Origin: Bacillota bacterium
GTDB taxonomy: Bacteria > Actinomycetota > Aquicultoria > Aquicultorales > Aquicultoraceae
NCBI GenBank assembly: GCA_023511485.1
Contig: JAIMBH010000009.1
Location: forward strand, 17,388 to 81,387
Reading direction: 5' to 3'
Length of the DNA: 64,000 nt
Part shown: piece after piece, positions 1 through 7,612 of the stretch
Layout of the letters: the number at the start of each line of letters is the position of its first letter
Numbering within the stretch: the stretch's first letter is position 1
Translations under genes and position numbers: made by a program
The notes under the pieces: model-generated
Seen by the model: the letters and a program-made list of their open reading frames with translations, nothing else
What the model was told of the DNA's origin: nothing
The model's database searches: none

Positions 1-666
1 CTGCCGACTGTCGATTCCATGCGGGACCTTGGTATTTACCAGGCGGCACAAGAAGCTGGGGCTGATGTGGTTGGTTTCGAAGAGGGGGTCTGGGTTGAGG
101 TGGCTCCACCTGGGGCCAAACATTGGCACCAATTCAAAGTTTCTGAGGTGCTTCTAAACGCAGATTATGTAATATCGCAATGCGTTGTGAAAACGCATTT
201 TCTTGCGGGCTATTCGATGGCTCTAAAGAACTGGATGGGTGTCGTTGATCACCGCAGCCGATATTCGCTCCATATGTCGGCTCGCGACCTATTTTACAAA
301 AGGATAGCCGAGCTTAACCTTGCACGACCTGCTGATTTCGTACTGCTTGATGGGACATGGGCGATGGTTACAGGAGGGCCTTTTCATGGGGATACTATTA
401 ATGCGAATCTTATGGTGGCGACGGCTAATATAACGGCTGCGGATGCCGTAGGATTATCAATCCTTAAATATCTGGGTACGACCGAGCGGATTGAAAATGT
501 TAGCGTATGGAGCCAGCCTGTGCTTCGCCACGGCGTAGAGATCGGCTTGGGTGCGAAATCGGGAGCCGATATCGAATTGATCTGCAGGAACTTTGACGAT
601 GTGGACGTCTTGAAAGATTTTTTAGAAATACCTAAAGAACCTGAAGAGCGGCCAAAAAGCGCATAG
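1..666 (+). CDS. DUF362 family protein, C-terminal part (5' truncated by window edge)
   Basis: The frame is open from the first base, so the N-terminus lies outside the window; 221 residues are visible. The stretch with VVKTHFLAGYSMALKNWMG matches the K-x-H ... K-N-x-x-G signature of DUF362 proteins, which are often found in anaerobes and sometimes fused to ferredoxin domains. No ferredoxin-type cysteine cluster is present here: only two isolated cysteines are visible and the C-terminus is short and charged. The biochemical role of the family is not settled. It converges on the regulator gene that ends two bases downstream. Confidence 0.8.
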   Translation: MPTVDSMRDLGIYQAAQEAGADVVGFEEGVWVEVAPPGAKHWHQFKVSEVLLNADYVISQCVVKTHFLAGYSMALKNWMGVVDHRSRYSLHMSARDLFYKRIAELNLARPADFVLLDGTWAMVTGGPFHGDTINANLMVATANITAADAVGLSILKYLGTTERIENVSVWSQPVLRHGVEIGLGAKSGADIELICRNFDDVDVLKDFLEIPKEPEERPKSA

Positions 667-668
667 AA

Positions 669-1418
669 TTAATTAACGTGATTACAGAGCTTTTCCTCAT
701 AGGTGCCCTCAGCATGGTCTTCTTTTTGTGGAGGCAGGTAGTTGGTTATCGGGTAACTTGCGCCGGAGTTTTGGTTCTCAAGTGCCATAGCGTTCATCAT
801 TTCGCGCAGTACCAGCGAGACAGCCTGGGTTCTGTCTCTGACCTTGAGTTTTCTTAATATAACTTTTATATGGGATTTCACCGTTTCGGGACTAAGATAG
901 AGGATATCTGCTATTTCACGGTTTGTATGGCCAAGCAGCAGGAGGTTAAGTATTTCCTGCTGGCGCGCACCAAGGCTATTTAAGACATAACCGTTGCCCG
1001 TGCTATGAATCTGCTTCATATAGTGGCTGTGAATATAAGTTTCGCCACGAGCTACTGTTCTTATAGCTTCGACCATATCGCTACTGCTGATCGTTTTTAG
1101 GCAATGTCCCTTGATACCAAGCTGACGGGCAAAATCAAAACGGTTCTTGTTGCTCCAATCGGTTATCGAGATAAAGTTAATACTTGCGGTGAGGGGTCTG
1201 AAATCGTCCACGACCTGCTTTATTTGATTTATCTGGGGCGGTTCGATTGATTGGGCATCGATGATCACCACATTTGGCGATTTTTGCAGGGCTAACGCCT
1301 TACACCCGACAAGGTCGCCGGTAATGCCAACCAGGGAAATATCAGCAGTTTTTGAAAGTATTTCCCGCAAACCATGGATAATAAGGTCAGCTTTTGTTAC
1401 GAGTGCAACTCGGATCAT
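669..1418 (-). CDS. Orphan NarL/LuxR-type response regulator with degenerate receiver domain
   Basis: Residues 1-120 form a receiver-like domain and about 145-205 a LuxR-type helix-turn-helix (SLGARQQEILNLLLLG, then LSPETVKSHI), so it should bind DNA. Asp54 (VVIID) is at the phospho-acceptor position and Lys108 matches the conserved lysine. The usual acidic pair near residues 8-10 that binds magnesium is replaced by Thr8-Lys9. No histidine kinase lies nearby. The start is set by AAGGAGAG five bases upstream. It is divergent from the chemoreceptor gene. It may signal without phosphorylation, which is inference. Confidence 0.85.
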   Translation of the reverse strand: MIRVALVTKADLIIHGLREILSKTADISLVGITGDLVGCKALALQKSPNVVIIDAQSIEPPQINQIKQVVDDFRPLTASINFISITDWSNKNRFDFARQLGIKGHCLKTISSSDMVEAIRTVARGETYIHSHYMKQIHSTGNGYVLNSLGARQQEILNLLLLGHTNREIADILYLSPETVKSHIKVILRKLKVRDRTQAVSLVLREMMNAMALENQNSGASYPITNYLPPQKEDHAEGTYEEKLCNHVN

Positions 1419-1530
1419 GCCACTCTCCTTGCCAGTTATCCGCCTACTCTAGGGTAACAGAAATCAAGCAACAAATCATCCTATTGAGTGAAAGCATAAG
1501 CTTTAAGAAAGCAATTTTGCAGCTCAAATA

Positions 1531-1558
1531 TAAAGTTGTGTTAGCTATTTGTCGAAAA
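1531..1558 (+). promoter_or_regulatory. Possible sigma-28 (SigD/FliA)-type promoter for the chemoreceptor
   Basis: TAAA at 1531-1534 is followed after 16 bases by GTCGAAAA at 1551-1558. This resembles the flagellar sigma-factor pattern TAAA-N15/16-GCCGATAA, with 6 of 8 matches in the -10 part. It lies about 100 bases before the chemoreceptor start, and such genes are commonly transcribed by this sigma factor. Match by eye only. Confidence 0.4.
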
Positions 1559-1656
1559 ACAAAGCAACAGGTTTAAAAAATTTCTTAAGCAGCCCAGGTA
1601 CTTCAAATCTTGGCTTTTTACTATCTTATGATCGAATATTATACCAGGAGGATTAT

Positions 1657-3393
1657 ATGAATCGGTTTTTTGAAAAGGTTCGCTCAATGAAGATGGGTCA
1701 CTTAATTATGGGTGCCGTTGCTCTGACATTAATTCCTATATTAATAGAGGGCAGCGCAACTGTAATCGGCGTTATGTCGGTAGGTAGCCGCACTAAAAAT
1801 TTCCAAAACAATGCAAGAGTTATGCAAAACCTGGACGAGCTGAGGTATACCTTCCAAAACTATCGCATAAGCGTATATCAAATGCTGTATATGATGGATA
1901 ACAGCAGGCTTGAAGAACTAAACAGGCTAAATAGTGAGATGGATAGGCTTATTGGTGAGATGAAAAAAAGTGGCGTCGATGCCGAGTCCATCGCCGATAT
2001 AGAGGCCAAGCGAACTGCATACATGGCAGAAGTAAAACCGATTCTAGATAACTATACCAATAAAGATTATGTCTTAACGCTTATTCCTAAAGCCATATCG
2101 GCTCAAAATGAATATATGTCTACTCTTGATGCTATGGAGAAAAGAGTAGACAGTAGCGAGAAAAAAGCTTCGCAAGACGTTCAGGACTCTGTATCAAATT
2201 TAGTCCGCACTATAACGCTCTCGGTTATATTAACTGCCATTATTGTAATTATAGTCGCTTTTCTGATTCAGCGCGTTATCATTGTCCCGCTTCGGGAATC
2301 GTTTAGCAAATTGGGAGAAATGTCACGAAGTCTTGCATTGTCAAGCCAGGAGCTTTTAAACAATGCTAACGAGATAAGCCAGGCGACATCGCAAATTACC
2401 ACAACTATCGGGCAGGTTGCGGCAGGTGCCGGCGAGCAAAGCAGAAACGCCAGCGAGGTCGAGAGCCTGGTAGGACAGATCTCAAATATTATTAATCAGG
2501 TTGCAGTTGGTGCGCAAACTCAGGCAACTAGCGTAGCCGATACTGCAGCCAGTGTTAACCAGCTAATAGAGTCGATCAACAAGGTATCAGAGAGTTCACA
2601 CATGGTGGCTGAGGTTGTTGATTCGACCTCAACCACTGCCGAGAGAGGAAAATCTGCTGTTGGGGAGACTGTAACCGGCATGCAAAGGATTAAAGACACT
2701 GTCTTAGACAGTGCCAACAAAATACAGACCCTTGGAGAGAAGTCAAAACAAATCGGTGAGATCATAGAAGTAATAGATGACATAGCAGAGCAGACCAATC
2801 TACTTGCTCTTAATGCTGCGATAGAGGCAGCAAGAGCAGGAGAGCACGGTAAAGGATTTGCAGTAGTTGCAGATGAGGTAAGAAAACTAGCTGAAAGAAG
2901 TGCCCGTGCAACAGGTGAGATAGCAGAGCTTATAAAAGGAATTCAGGACGAGACAATGCAGGCTGTGGAGGCTATGCAGAGAGGTACTTCTGAAGTTGAG
3001 GCTGGCTCTGAGCTTGCACACCATGCCGGAACTGCTATTGAGGAGATGATGGCCTCAATTAGACAGGTGATTATGCAGATAGCCAGCGTGTCTGAGAGTG
3101 CCGAGCAAATGGCCTTTGCGAGCAATCAAGTCTCGCAGGCAATTGACCAGATTGCCGCAATCAGCCAGGAGAATTCTGCGTCAGCTGAGGAAGTCGCCTC
3201 GTCAACAGGAAGCCTGGTTAATGCGGTGAGTTCGATTGCTGCGTCAGCTGAGGAAAGTGCCGCATCCGCCGAGGAGGTTTCGGCTACTTCAGAAGAACAG
3301 GCCGCCTCAGTGCAGGAGATTGCTGCTAAAGTTCAAACATTGGCAAGCATGTCTGATGAGCTGGATAAGATGGTTGCAAGCTTTAAGCTCTAA
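1657..3393 (+). CDS. Methyl-accepting chemotaxis protein
   Basis: A 578-residue chemoreceptor. There is an N-terminal membrane helix (about residues 12-42), an extracytoplasmic helical sensor of about 145 residues resembling a four-helix bundle, a second membrane helix (about 185-207), a short HAMP-like linker, and a long coiled-coil signalling domain. The highly conserved hairpin tip is clear ([20 protein letters not shown] and following residues), where CheA and CheW bind. The C-terminus has no CheR-docking pentapeptide. I chose the ATG at 1657 because AGGAGG stands just before it and the membrane helix follows at once; the frame also extends upstream to 1549. No other chemotaxis genes are nearby. 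The ligand is unknown. Confidence 0.93.
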   Translation: MNRFFEKVRSMKMGHLIMGAVALTLIPILIEGSATVIGVMSVGSRTKNFQNNARVMQNLDELRYTFQNYRISVYQMLYMMDNSRLEELNRLNSEMDRLIGEMKKSGVDAESIADIEAKRTAYMAEVKPILDNYTNKDYVLTLIPKAISAQNEYMSTLDAMEKRVDSSEKKASQDVQDSVSNLVRTITLSVILTAIIVIIVAFLIQRVIIVPLRESFSKLGEMSRSLALSSQELLNNANEISQATSQITTTIGQVAAGAGEQSRNASEVESLVGQISNIINQVAVGAQTQATSVADTAASVNQLIESINKVSESSHMVAEVVDSTSTTAERGKSAVGETVTGMQRIKDTVLDSANKIQTLGEKSKQIGEIIEVIDDIAEQTNLLALNAAIEAARAGEHGKGFAVVADEVRKLAERSARATGEIAELIKGIQDETMQAVEAMQRGTSEVEAGSELAHHAGTAIEEMMASIRQVIMQIASVSESAEQMAFASNQVSQAIDQIAAISQENSASAEEVASSTGSLVNAVSSIAASAEESAASAEEVSATSEEQAASVQEIAAKVQTLASMSDELDKMVASFKL

Positions 3394-3471
3394 AATGAAA
3401 CATTTGAGCTCGTAAGCTCGGTGCGCAGCCCTTTAAGGCGCAAATAAAGGCATATGGTCTACAAGGTAGCA

Positions 3472-3495
3472 AATTTTAATCTATAGATTAAAATT
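3472..3495. repeat. Perfect 24-nt AT-rich palindrome
   Basis: AATTTTAATCTA followed directly by its reverse complement, between the chemoreceptor and a convergent small gene. It could be a weak bidirectional terminator or a protein-binding site. Apart from this dyad I see no gene in 3394-3624. Confidence 0.6.
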
Positions 3496-3624
3496 AAGCG
3501 GTAACATCTTAAACAGTAAAGCTAAACATAAACCTAATGGCCAAAAAGCGCTGGTAAACACTATCATAAGGTCATATATCCGGTAAAGATTATACATACC
3601 TAAGGGTAAACTGGAGAGTTAATA

Positions 3625-3822
3625 TCAATCGGATTTCTTTTTCTTCCTTATCTTTCTGTGTCGTATCTGCTCTGGCGTTATCTCAGGAGACGTAATCGGA
3701 TAAACGGGTCGTTCTTCGGCCTCAGCGTGCTCCTCTTCTTTTCGCATCAAATGGCCCCGTCTTTTACCTGTCTCTGTATCTTCTTCGGTGTCGGGTAAAA
3801 TATGGTCTCTTTCCTCAGCCAT
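3625..3822 (-). CDS. Small charged hypothetical protein
   Basis: A 65-residue, very hydrophilic protein with many Glu, Arg and Lys residues and a C-terminal run of lysines and arginines (KIRKKKKSD). No membrane helix or known domain is visible. The case for a real gene is the GAGGTGA ribosome binding site about six bases before the ATG and the isolated position. I do not recognise a family. The charged composition suggests a disordered or nucleic-acid-associated protein, which is inference. Confidence 0.55.
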   Translation of the reverse strand: MAEERDHILPDTEEDTETGKRRGHLMRKEEEHAEAEERPVYPITSPEITPEQIRHRKIRKKKKSD

Positions 3823-4052
3823 AAAAAATCACCTCTATAGCTTATTTCCATAAAATGTTTTAGACAAATCACAAAATTTGCTCGGTAAAGCCGCTAAATA
3901 GATGCTTTATTAGAGGTAGCGGAATGAAAACAATCTGGCGATAGGGGTAGAAGATGTGGCAGGGCTATTGCTAAAATGTTATCATTGCTTTCATTCTGCA
4001 ACCGGAGGGCTTAAAGAGAGGTTAAAAAGTTACAATTTAATTGGAGGTGTTT

Positions 4053-4835
4053 ATGCTGGGAAACCTGGGTGAGTTCAGGAAATCGATTATCATTATTATC
4101 CTGGTAGCGCTAATCGCTATCTCGATTGCCGTAGCTGGTTGTTCGACTAAGGTTGAGGTCAGCAAGAGCACAGAAGGCGTAAAGGAAGGTGCCGGTGGGG
4201 CTGAGATGGTTGAGCTTAAAAGACCCGAAGTTGTTAAGTCGGGAAGTGAGGCCTTAAAATTACTAGAAGATGGAAATAAAAGGTTTGCGGAAGATAGGCT
4301 GGCGTCAAAGGATGTTGGGTCCAGTAGGCGGGCGGAGCTAGTGGAGGGGCAGAAGCCCTTTGCTATAATCCTAAGCTGTTCCGATTCCCGTGTCCCGCCG
4401 GAAATAGTTTTCGACGAGGGACTTGGGGACTTATTTGTTATCCGGGTTGCAGGCAATGTTGCAGATACAGTAGCGCTTGGAAGTATTGAGTATGCTGTAG
4501 AGCACCTACACGTACCGCTGCTGATTGTTATGGGCCACAGCGGTTGCGGTGCCGTAAAAGCTACTGTAGAGGGCGGTGATATCCCACCAAACATCGCAGC
4601 AATCGCTGAGAAGATCAAGCCTTCGGTTGATATTGCTAAGTCTAAAGAAAAAGAGGAAGATGCAATTATCGAAGCAGCGGTTACTGAAAATGTTAAGGCT
4701 GTTATTAAGGACATTAAGGCGCATAGTTCGATAGTCAAAGAGATGTCAGAAAGCGGGAAACTTAAGGTTGTTGGAGCCAAGTACGATCTTAAGACAGGAA
4801 AGGTCGAATTTATAGATAGCGGCTCAGCTGAATAG
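4053..4835 (+). CDS. Exported lipoprotein beta-class carbonic anhydrase
   Basis: Interconverts CO2 and bicarbonate using zinc. In the 260-residue product the ligands are visible: Cys109 (SCSDSR, with the Asp111-Arg113 dyad), His162 and Cys165 (GHSGCG). Unlike typical cytoplasmic beta enzymes, it begins with a signal peptide whose hydrophobic core (11-28) ends in the lipobox AVAG-Cys30. That implies a lipid anchor on the outer face of the membrane, followed by a charged linker of about 30 residues. The start is the ATG at 4053 behind GGAGGTG; a TTG at 4041 overlaps that site and is less likely. It stands alone with a terminator downstream. Confidence 0.9.
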   Translation: MLGNLGEFRKSIIIIILVALIAISIAVAGCSTKVEVSKSTEGVKEGAGGAEMVELKRPEVVKSGSEALKLLEDGNKRFAEDRLASKDVGSSRRAELVEGQKPFAIILSCSDSRVPPEIVFDEGLGDLFVIRVAGNVADTVALGSIEYAVEHLHVPLLIVMGHSGCGAVKATVEGGDIPPNIAAIAEKIKPSVDIAKSKEKEEDAIIEAAVTENVKAVIKDIKAHSSIVKEMSESGKLKVVGAKYDLKTGKVEFIDSGSAE

Positions 4836-4866
4836 GTTAGGTTATAATTGTTATTTTACGATTATC

Positions 4867-4894
4867 GGGCGGGTGGTTTAAGTACTTCCCGCCC
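4867..4894 (+). terminator. Terminator after the carbonic anhydrase gene
   Basis: GGGCGGG at 4867-4873 pairs with CCCGCCC at 4888-4894 across a 14-base loop, followed by TAGGTCTTTTAT. The T-run is weak but the stem is strong. Confidence 0.6.
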
Positions 4895-4923
4895 TAGGTC
4901 TTTTATCTGAGCTATCTTCAACA

Positions 4924-4952
4924 ATTCGATAGATTTTTATTCGATAGATTTT
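4924..4952. repeat. Two tandem copies of a 15-bp unit
   Basis: ATTCGATAGATTTT occurs at 4924-4937 and 4939-4952, one base apart, upstream of pyrE. Function unknown; it may only be slippage. Confidence 0.5.
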
Positions 4953-5035
4953 CGGCTTTCAGTTCTCAGGTATACAGAGCCAACAAATAGACTATAATAT
5001 GTTAAACTAGGTGAAGCAAAAAGCTGGAGGTTGTC

Positions 5036-5572
5036 ATGGGTAATTACAAAGACGATTTGCTTCAGATATTAAAAGAAAAGGCGCTAGTTTTTGGCGAGGT
5101 CACGCTCTCCTCAGGCGAGAAAAGCAATTATTATATTGATTGCAGAAGAGTGACTTTGGATGCAAAAGGTGCGTTTTTAGTAGGTGAGGTGCTATCGGAT
5201 ATGCTAGAGGATGCCGATGCAGTGGGGGGGCTGACGCTCGGTGCAGATCCGATAGCAGCTGCAATAGCAGTGCGAAGTTACGAGAAGGGAAATCCTGTTT
5301 CAGCATTTATTGTAAGAAAAGGACAGAAGGCGCACGGCATGATGAAACGCATAGAAGGCCCTATCGCTTCTAACTCGAAAGTTGTCATTGTCGATGATGT
5401 AATCACTAAAGGCGGTTCTGTACTTGAGGCTATAGAAGCCGCCGAATCTGAAGGCCATCGGGTATTAAAAGCCATATGTCTTGTAGATAGGCAGCAGGGT
5501 GGAAGCGACATGATAAGGAGCAAGGGCTATAAGCTTGAGGTCTTATTCAACCCTGCCGATCTCGGTATCTAG
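5036..5572 (+). CDS. pyrE: Orotate phosphoribosyltransferase
   Basis: Converts orotate and PRPP to orotidine 5'-phosphate in pyrimidine synthesis. The 178-residue length is normal. The PRPP-binding loop VVIVDDVITKGGS lies near residues 117-129, and the N-terminal part (LSSGEKSNYYIDCRR) matches the orotate-binding region. TGGAGG stands before the ATG. No other pyr genes are adjacent, so it is a lone pyrimidine gene here. A TATAAT sequence at 4993-4998 is a likely -10, but I could not find a good -35. Confidence 0.95.
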   Translation: MGNYKDDLLQILKEKALVFGEVTLSSGEKSNYYIDCRRVTLDAKGAFLVGEVLSDMLEDADAVGGLTLGADPIAAAIAVRSYEKGNPVSAFIVRKGQKAHGMMKRIEGPIASNSKVVIVDDVITKGGSVLEAIEAAESEGHRVLKAICLVDRQQGGSDMIRSKGYKLEVLFNPADLGI

Positions 5573-5664
5573 ATATCCATCAACTATCTTTTCTCTCAAC
5601 TAACGTTTTCAATAAACCAATTGAGTAGTTAAAAGAAGTTTTAAAAAGGGTTTGGCTCATATAC

Positions 5665-5693
5665 TTTCCTTGTCGGCATAATTGGTGTATAAT
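5665..5693 (+). promoter_or_regulatory. Candidate promoter of the DsrE-family selenoprotein gene
   Basis: A consensus -10 TATAAT is at 5688-5693. The best-spaced -35 is a weak TTTCCT at 5665-5670 with 17 bases between. The implied start site, near 5700, gives a leader of about 160 bases. Confidence 0.4.
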
Positions 5694-5711
5694 ATACCCC
5701 GTATAGTATGA

Positions 5712-5738
5712 GCATGTCAGAGGGGCTATCTGACATGC
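5712..5738 (+). promoter_or_regulatory. Perfect 10-bp dyad in the leader of the DsrE-family gene
   Basis: GCATGTCAGA at 5712-5721 and its exact complement at 5729-5738 flank a 7-base loop. It begins about a dozen bases after the likely transcription start. No T-run follows, so it is not an intrinsic terminator; an operator or a 5' mRNA stem-loop fits better. Confidence 0.55.
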
Positions 5739-5860
5739 ATGAATTAGAGCAAACAAAAGGCGGTTACCAGTTTAGAAGGATCGCATACTCGCCGATAACT
5801 ATATAAATTAAATGTATGGCAACTAATAACGGTGGCAATCCTTAGATTTTTAGGAGGTTA

Positions 5861-6361
5861 GTGTTGAGCGAAGCGACTACGACTATGCCCAAAAAAGCAA
5901 CTATCATTGCCTGGAGTGACGATTTAGACAAGGTCTATCCCCAATTAATTTTAGCGACTACCGCAGCAGCTTACGATGTGGAGGTCACCGTATTTGTCAC
6001 CTTCTGGGGGCTCTTGGCTTTTAAGAAGAAAAACCTGGGCATCACAGGCAAAGACTGGATGACCAAGATGATGGGGTTCATGAAAAGGGGATCAACAGAT
6101 AGGCTCAAGATTTCCCAGATGAATATGGGTGGCATGGGAACCTGGATGATGAGGCAGATCTTTAAGAAAGAGAAGGTTGCAAGCCTTGATAGCCTGATTG
6201 AGATGGCTATGCTATCCGGTGTTAAATTCATCCCCTGACAAATGACAATGGATGCTTTTGGATTAAAGCATGAGGATTTAATCGATGGGATGGAGCCAGC
6301 TGCTGGTGCTTCAATGGCAATTGCCGCTGCCTTGGAATCACAGATTAACTGGTTTATTTAA
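5861..6361 (+). CDS. DsrE-family protein with in-frame UGA: probable selenoprotein (Sec126)
   Basis: Translation gives 125 residues of a DsrE/DsrF-like protein (KATIIAWSDDLDKVYPQLIL ... SGVKFIP), then TGA at 6236-6238. The same frame continues as QMTMDAFGLKHEDLIDG and ends at TAA 6359-6361. DsrE-like proteins carry a conserved motif of the form KFIACQMxMDxMG; here UGA occupies the cysteine position. A SECIS-like hairpin follows, and the terminator begins 65 bases after the TAA. I read it as one 166-residue protein with selenocysteine 126, probably in sulfur or redox transfer. AGGAGG at 5852-5857 serves the GTG at 5861 or a TTG at 5864. No sel genes are in the window. Confidence 0.85.
6252..6271 (+). 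promoter_or_regulatory. Bacterial SECIS-type hairpin
   Basis: ATGCTTT (6252-6258) pairs perfectly with AAAGCAT (6265-6271) around the six-base loop TGGATT. The loop has G as its second base, 22 nt after the UGA. That fits the known bacterial SECIS pattern: a small stem-loop within the coding region with a G in the first two loop bases, 16-37 nt from the UGA. It should bind SelB. Confidence 0.8.
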
Positions 6362-6425
6362 GGGAACCCAAATATAGTAACTTTGAGTAACTTTGCAGAA
6401 TAATTTTTCAGATAATCCAGCCGGG

Positions 6426-6469
6426 AAACCGGTGCCGGGCAACGTACAAAATATTCCCGGCACCGGTTT
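6426..6469. terminator. Bidirectional terminator, selenoprotein gene / FKBP gene
   Basis: A perfect 14-bp stem (AAACCGGTGCCGGG at 6426-6439 with its complement at 6456-6469) and a 16-base loop, flanked by A and T runs. It serves the two convergent genes. Confidence 0.85.
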
Positions 6470-6481
6470 TAAATTACGATC

Positions 6482-6907
6482 CTAATCTTGGACGTCTATG
6501 ACTTCAACGTCAATTTTAAGAGTTTTGCCTGCCATGGGATGATTGAAGTCGATATCAACGTAGTCGGGCTTTACGTCCTTAACTACTCCGATATACGTGT
6601 TGCCATCCTGGCTCATTGCCTGTAGTTGCATTCCTATTTGTGGCTCAATATCTGGTGGCAAGTCTTCCTTTGGAACATGAAGCACTTTGTCTTCGACGTA
6701 ATCTCCGTAAGCATCCTCAGGCTGAATAACCAATTCTTTTTTGGCACCTTTATCTAGCCCCTCTACACCTTTTTCCAAACCCGGAATAACTTGACCTGAG
6801 CCCTGGACGTAAATGAGTGGCTCGTTTGGTTCCGTCTGGTCTATTAGCTGGTTATTGACATAAACTTTATAATCTAGTGTTACAACTGAGCCATCTTTAA
6901 TTGACAT
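6482..6907 (-). CDS. FKBP-type peptidyl-prolyl isomerase, SlyD-like
   Basis: A 141-residue protein with the split FKBP domain of SlyD-like enzymes. The N-terminal part (GSVVTLDYKVYVNNQLIDQT) and the stretch VIPGLEKGVEGL belong to FKBP. They surround an inserted chaperone flap (about residues 65-120), and FNHPMAGKTLKIDVEV closes the domain. It speeds proline isomerisation and helps folding. The His-rich metal-binding tail of E. coli SlyD is missing. Its start follows AAAGGA. A paralogue lies at 9967-10392 on the same strand. Confidence 0.92.
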   Translation of the reverse strand: MSIKDGSVVTLDYKVYVNNQLIDQTEPNEPLIYVQGSGQVIPGLEKGVEGLDKGAKKELVIQPEDAYGDYVEDKVLHVPKEDLPPDIEPQIGMQLQAMSQDGNTYIGVVKDVKPDYVDIDFNHPMAGKTLKIDVEVIDVQD

Positions 6908-7045
6908 GAGAAATCCTTTCTACTCGTGAAATCGGCATTGCTGTCAGTCAGGGTTCAGTCGGACCTGCATGACAAATATTTTATACCGATTTGTGTCTTT
7001 TTTAACCATGGCTATAATGACGATAGATCGCAGGTCACAGTTGTT

Positions 7046-7420
7046 TTAAGCAGGGTGTGCTTTCAATCGTGCCATAGCTTCATCTATACTTTTGAGCATC
7101 TTGCAGCTTTCACGCACCCGCAGGACATCGTATATGTTCTTGATTTTTTCAACGGGGTTAACAAGAAGAATTTCACCCCCTGCCTCCGCCATTTTTATGC
7201 AGCAATTATCAAGTGCATGAAAGCCCGCAACATCAATAAACTCAAGATGCTTTATATCTATTATAATACGTTTGTATCCAGCATCAATCAAGGCACCTAC
7301 AGCTCCGTGGGTGAAGGGTGCAGTAAAGCCATCGCATTCACCCTTAAGGATAATTAACGGAATGCCGTTTATTGTTCCTATATCAATGCTTAGTCGCACC
7401 TGCTTTTCTTCACCGGCCAT
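7046..7420 (-). CDS. STAS-domain protein lacking the phosphorylatable serine
   Basis: A single STAS domain of 124 residues, as in anti-sigma-factor antagonists: beta-strand PLIILKGECD, strand RIIIDIKHLEFID and the following helix are clear. In SpoIIAA-type proteins the loop after Asp reads D-S-S/T-G and its first serine is phosphorylated by the partner kinase. Here it is Asp63-Val-Ala-Gly66, so that switch is absent. No RsbW or SpoIIAB kinase gene is adjacent. It may be a constitutive antagonist or part of a stressosome-like complex. GGTG stands a few bases before the ATG. Confidence 0.85.
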   Translation of the reverse strand: MAGEEKQVRLSIDIGTINGIPLIILKGECDGFTAPFTHGAVGALIDAGYKRIIIDIKHLEFIDVAGFHALDNCCIKMAEAGGEILLVNPVEKIKNIYDVLRVRESCKMLKSIDEAMARLKAHPA

Positions 7421-7612
7421 ATCGCACCACGTTTTAATTTATCCCAAATTATGTCGGTGTACACATTTAGATTTTGATGCTTGCGACTTCTTATTTAAGC
7501 CGGCTATTGATAGAATGTTCATTAACCAGGTTTGGAGATTGGGCTGAGGTTCAGGTTTTAAGATACAGTTCTAAAGCAAGTTTAAAGCCTGGGCAGGCAG
7601 CCGGTATCTTTT

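Noticed and set aside
4037..4780. 247-codon minus-strand frame opposite the carbonic anhydrase
   Set aside because: Ser/Thr/Ala-rich shadow of a well-supported gene with no ribosome site of its own.
5741..5850. Riboswitch in the selenoprotein leader
   Set aside because: No match by eye to c-di-GMP, cobalamin, SAM, TPP or fluoride riboswitch cores; only the simple dyad at 5712-5738 is supported.
6236..6238. TGA as a true stop or a nonsense mutation in a pseudogene
   Set aside because: The downstream 40 codons carry family-specific sequence in the same frame, end at a natural stop by a terminator, and a SECIS hairpin is in place. Selenocysteine explains all of this better.
6926..7357. 143-codon plus-strand frame opposite the STAS gene
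   Set aside because: The STAS protein on the other strand has clear domain sequence; this frame has none.
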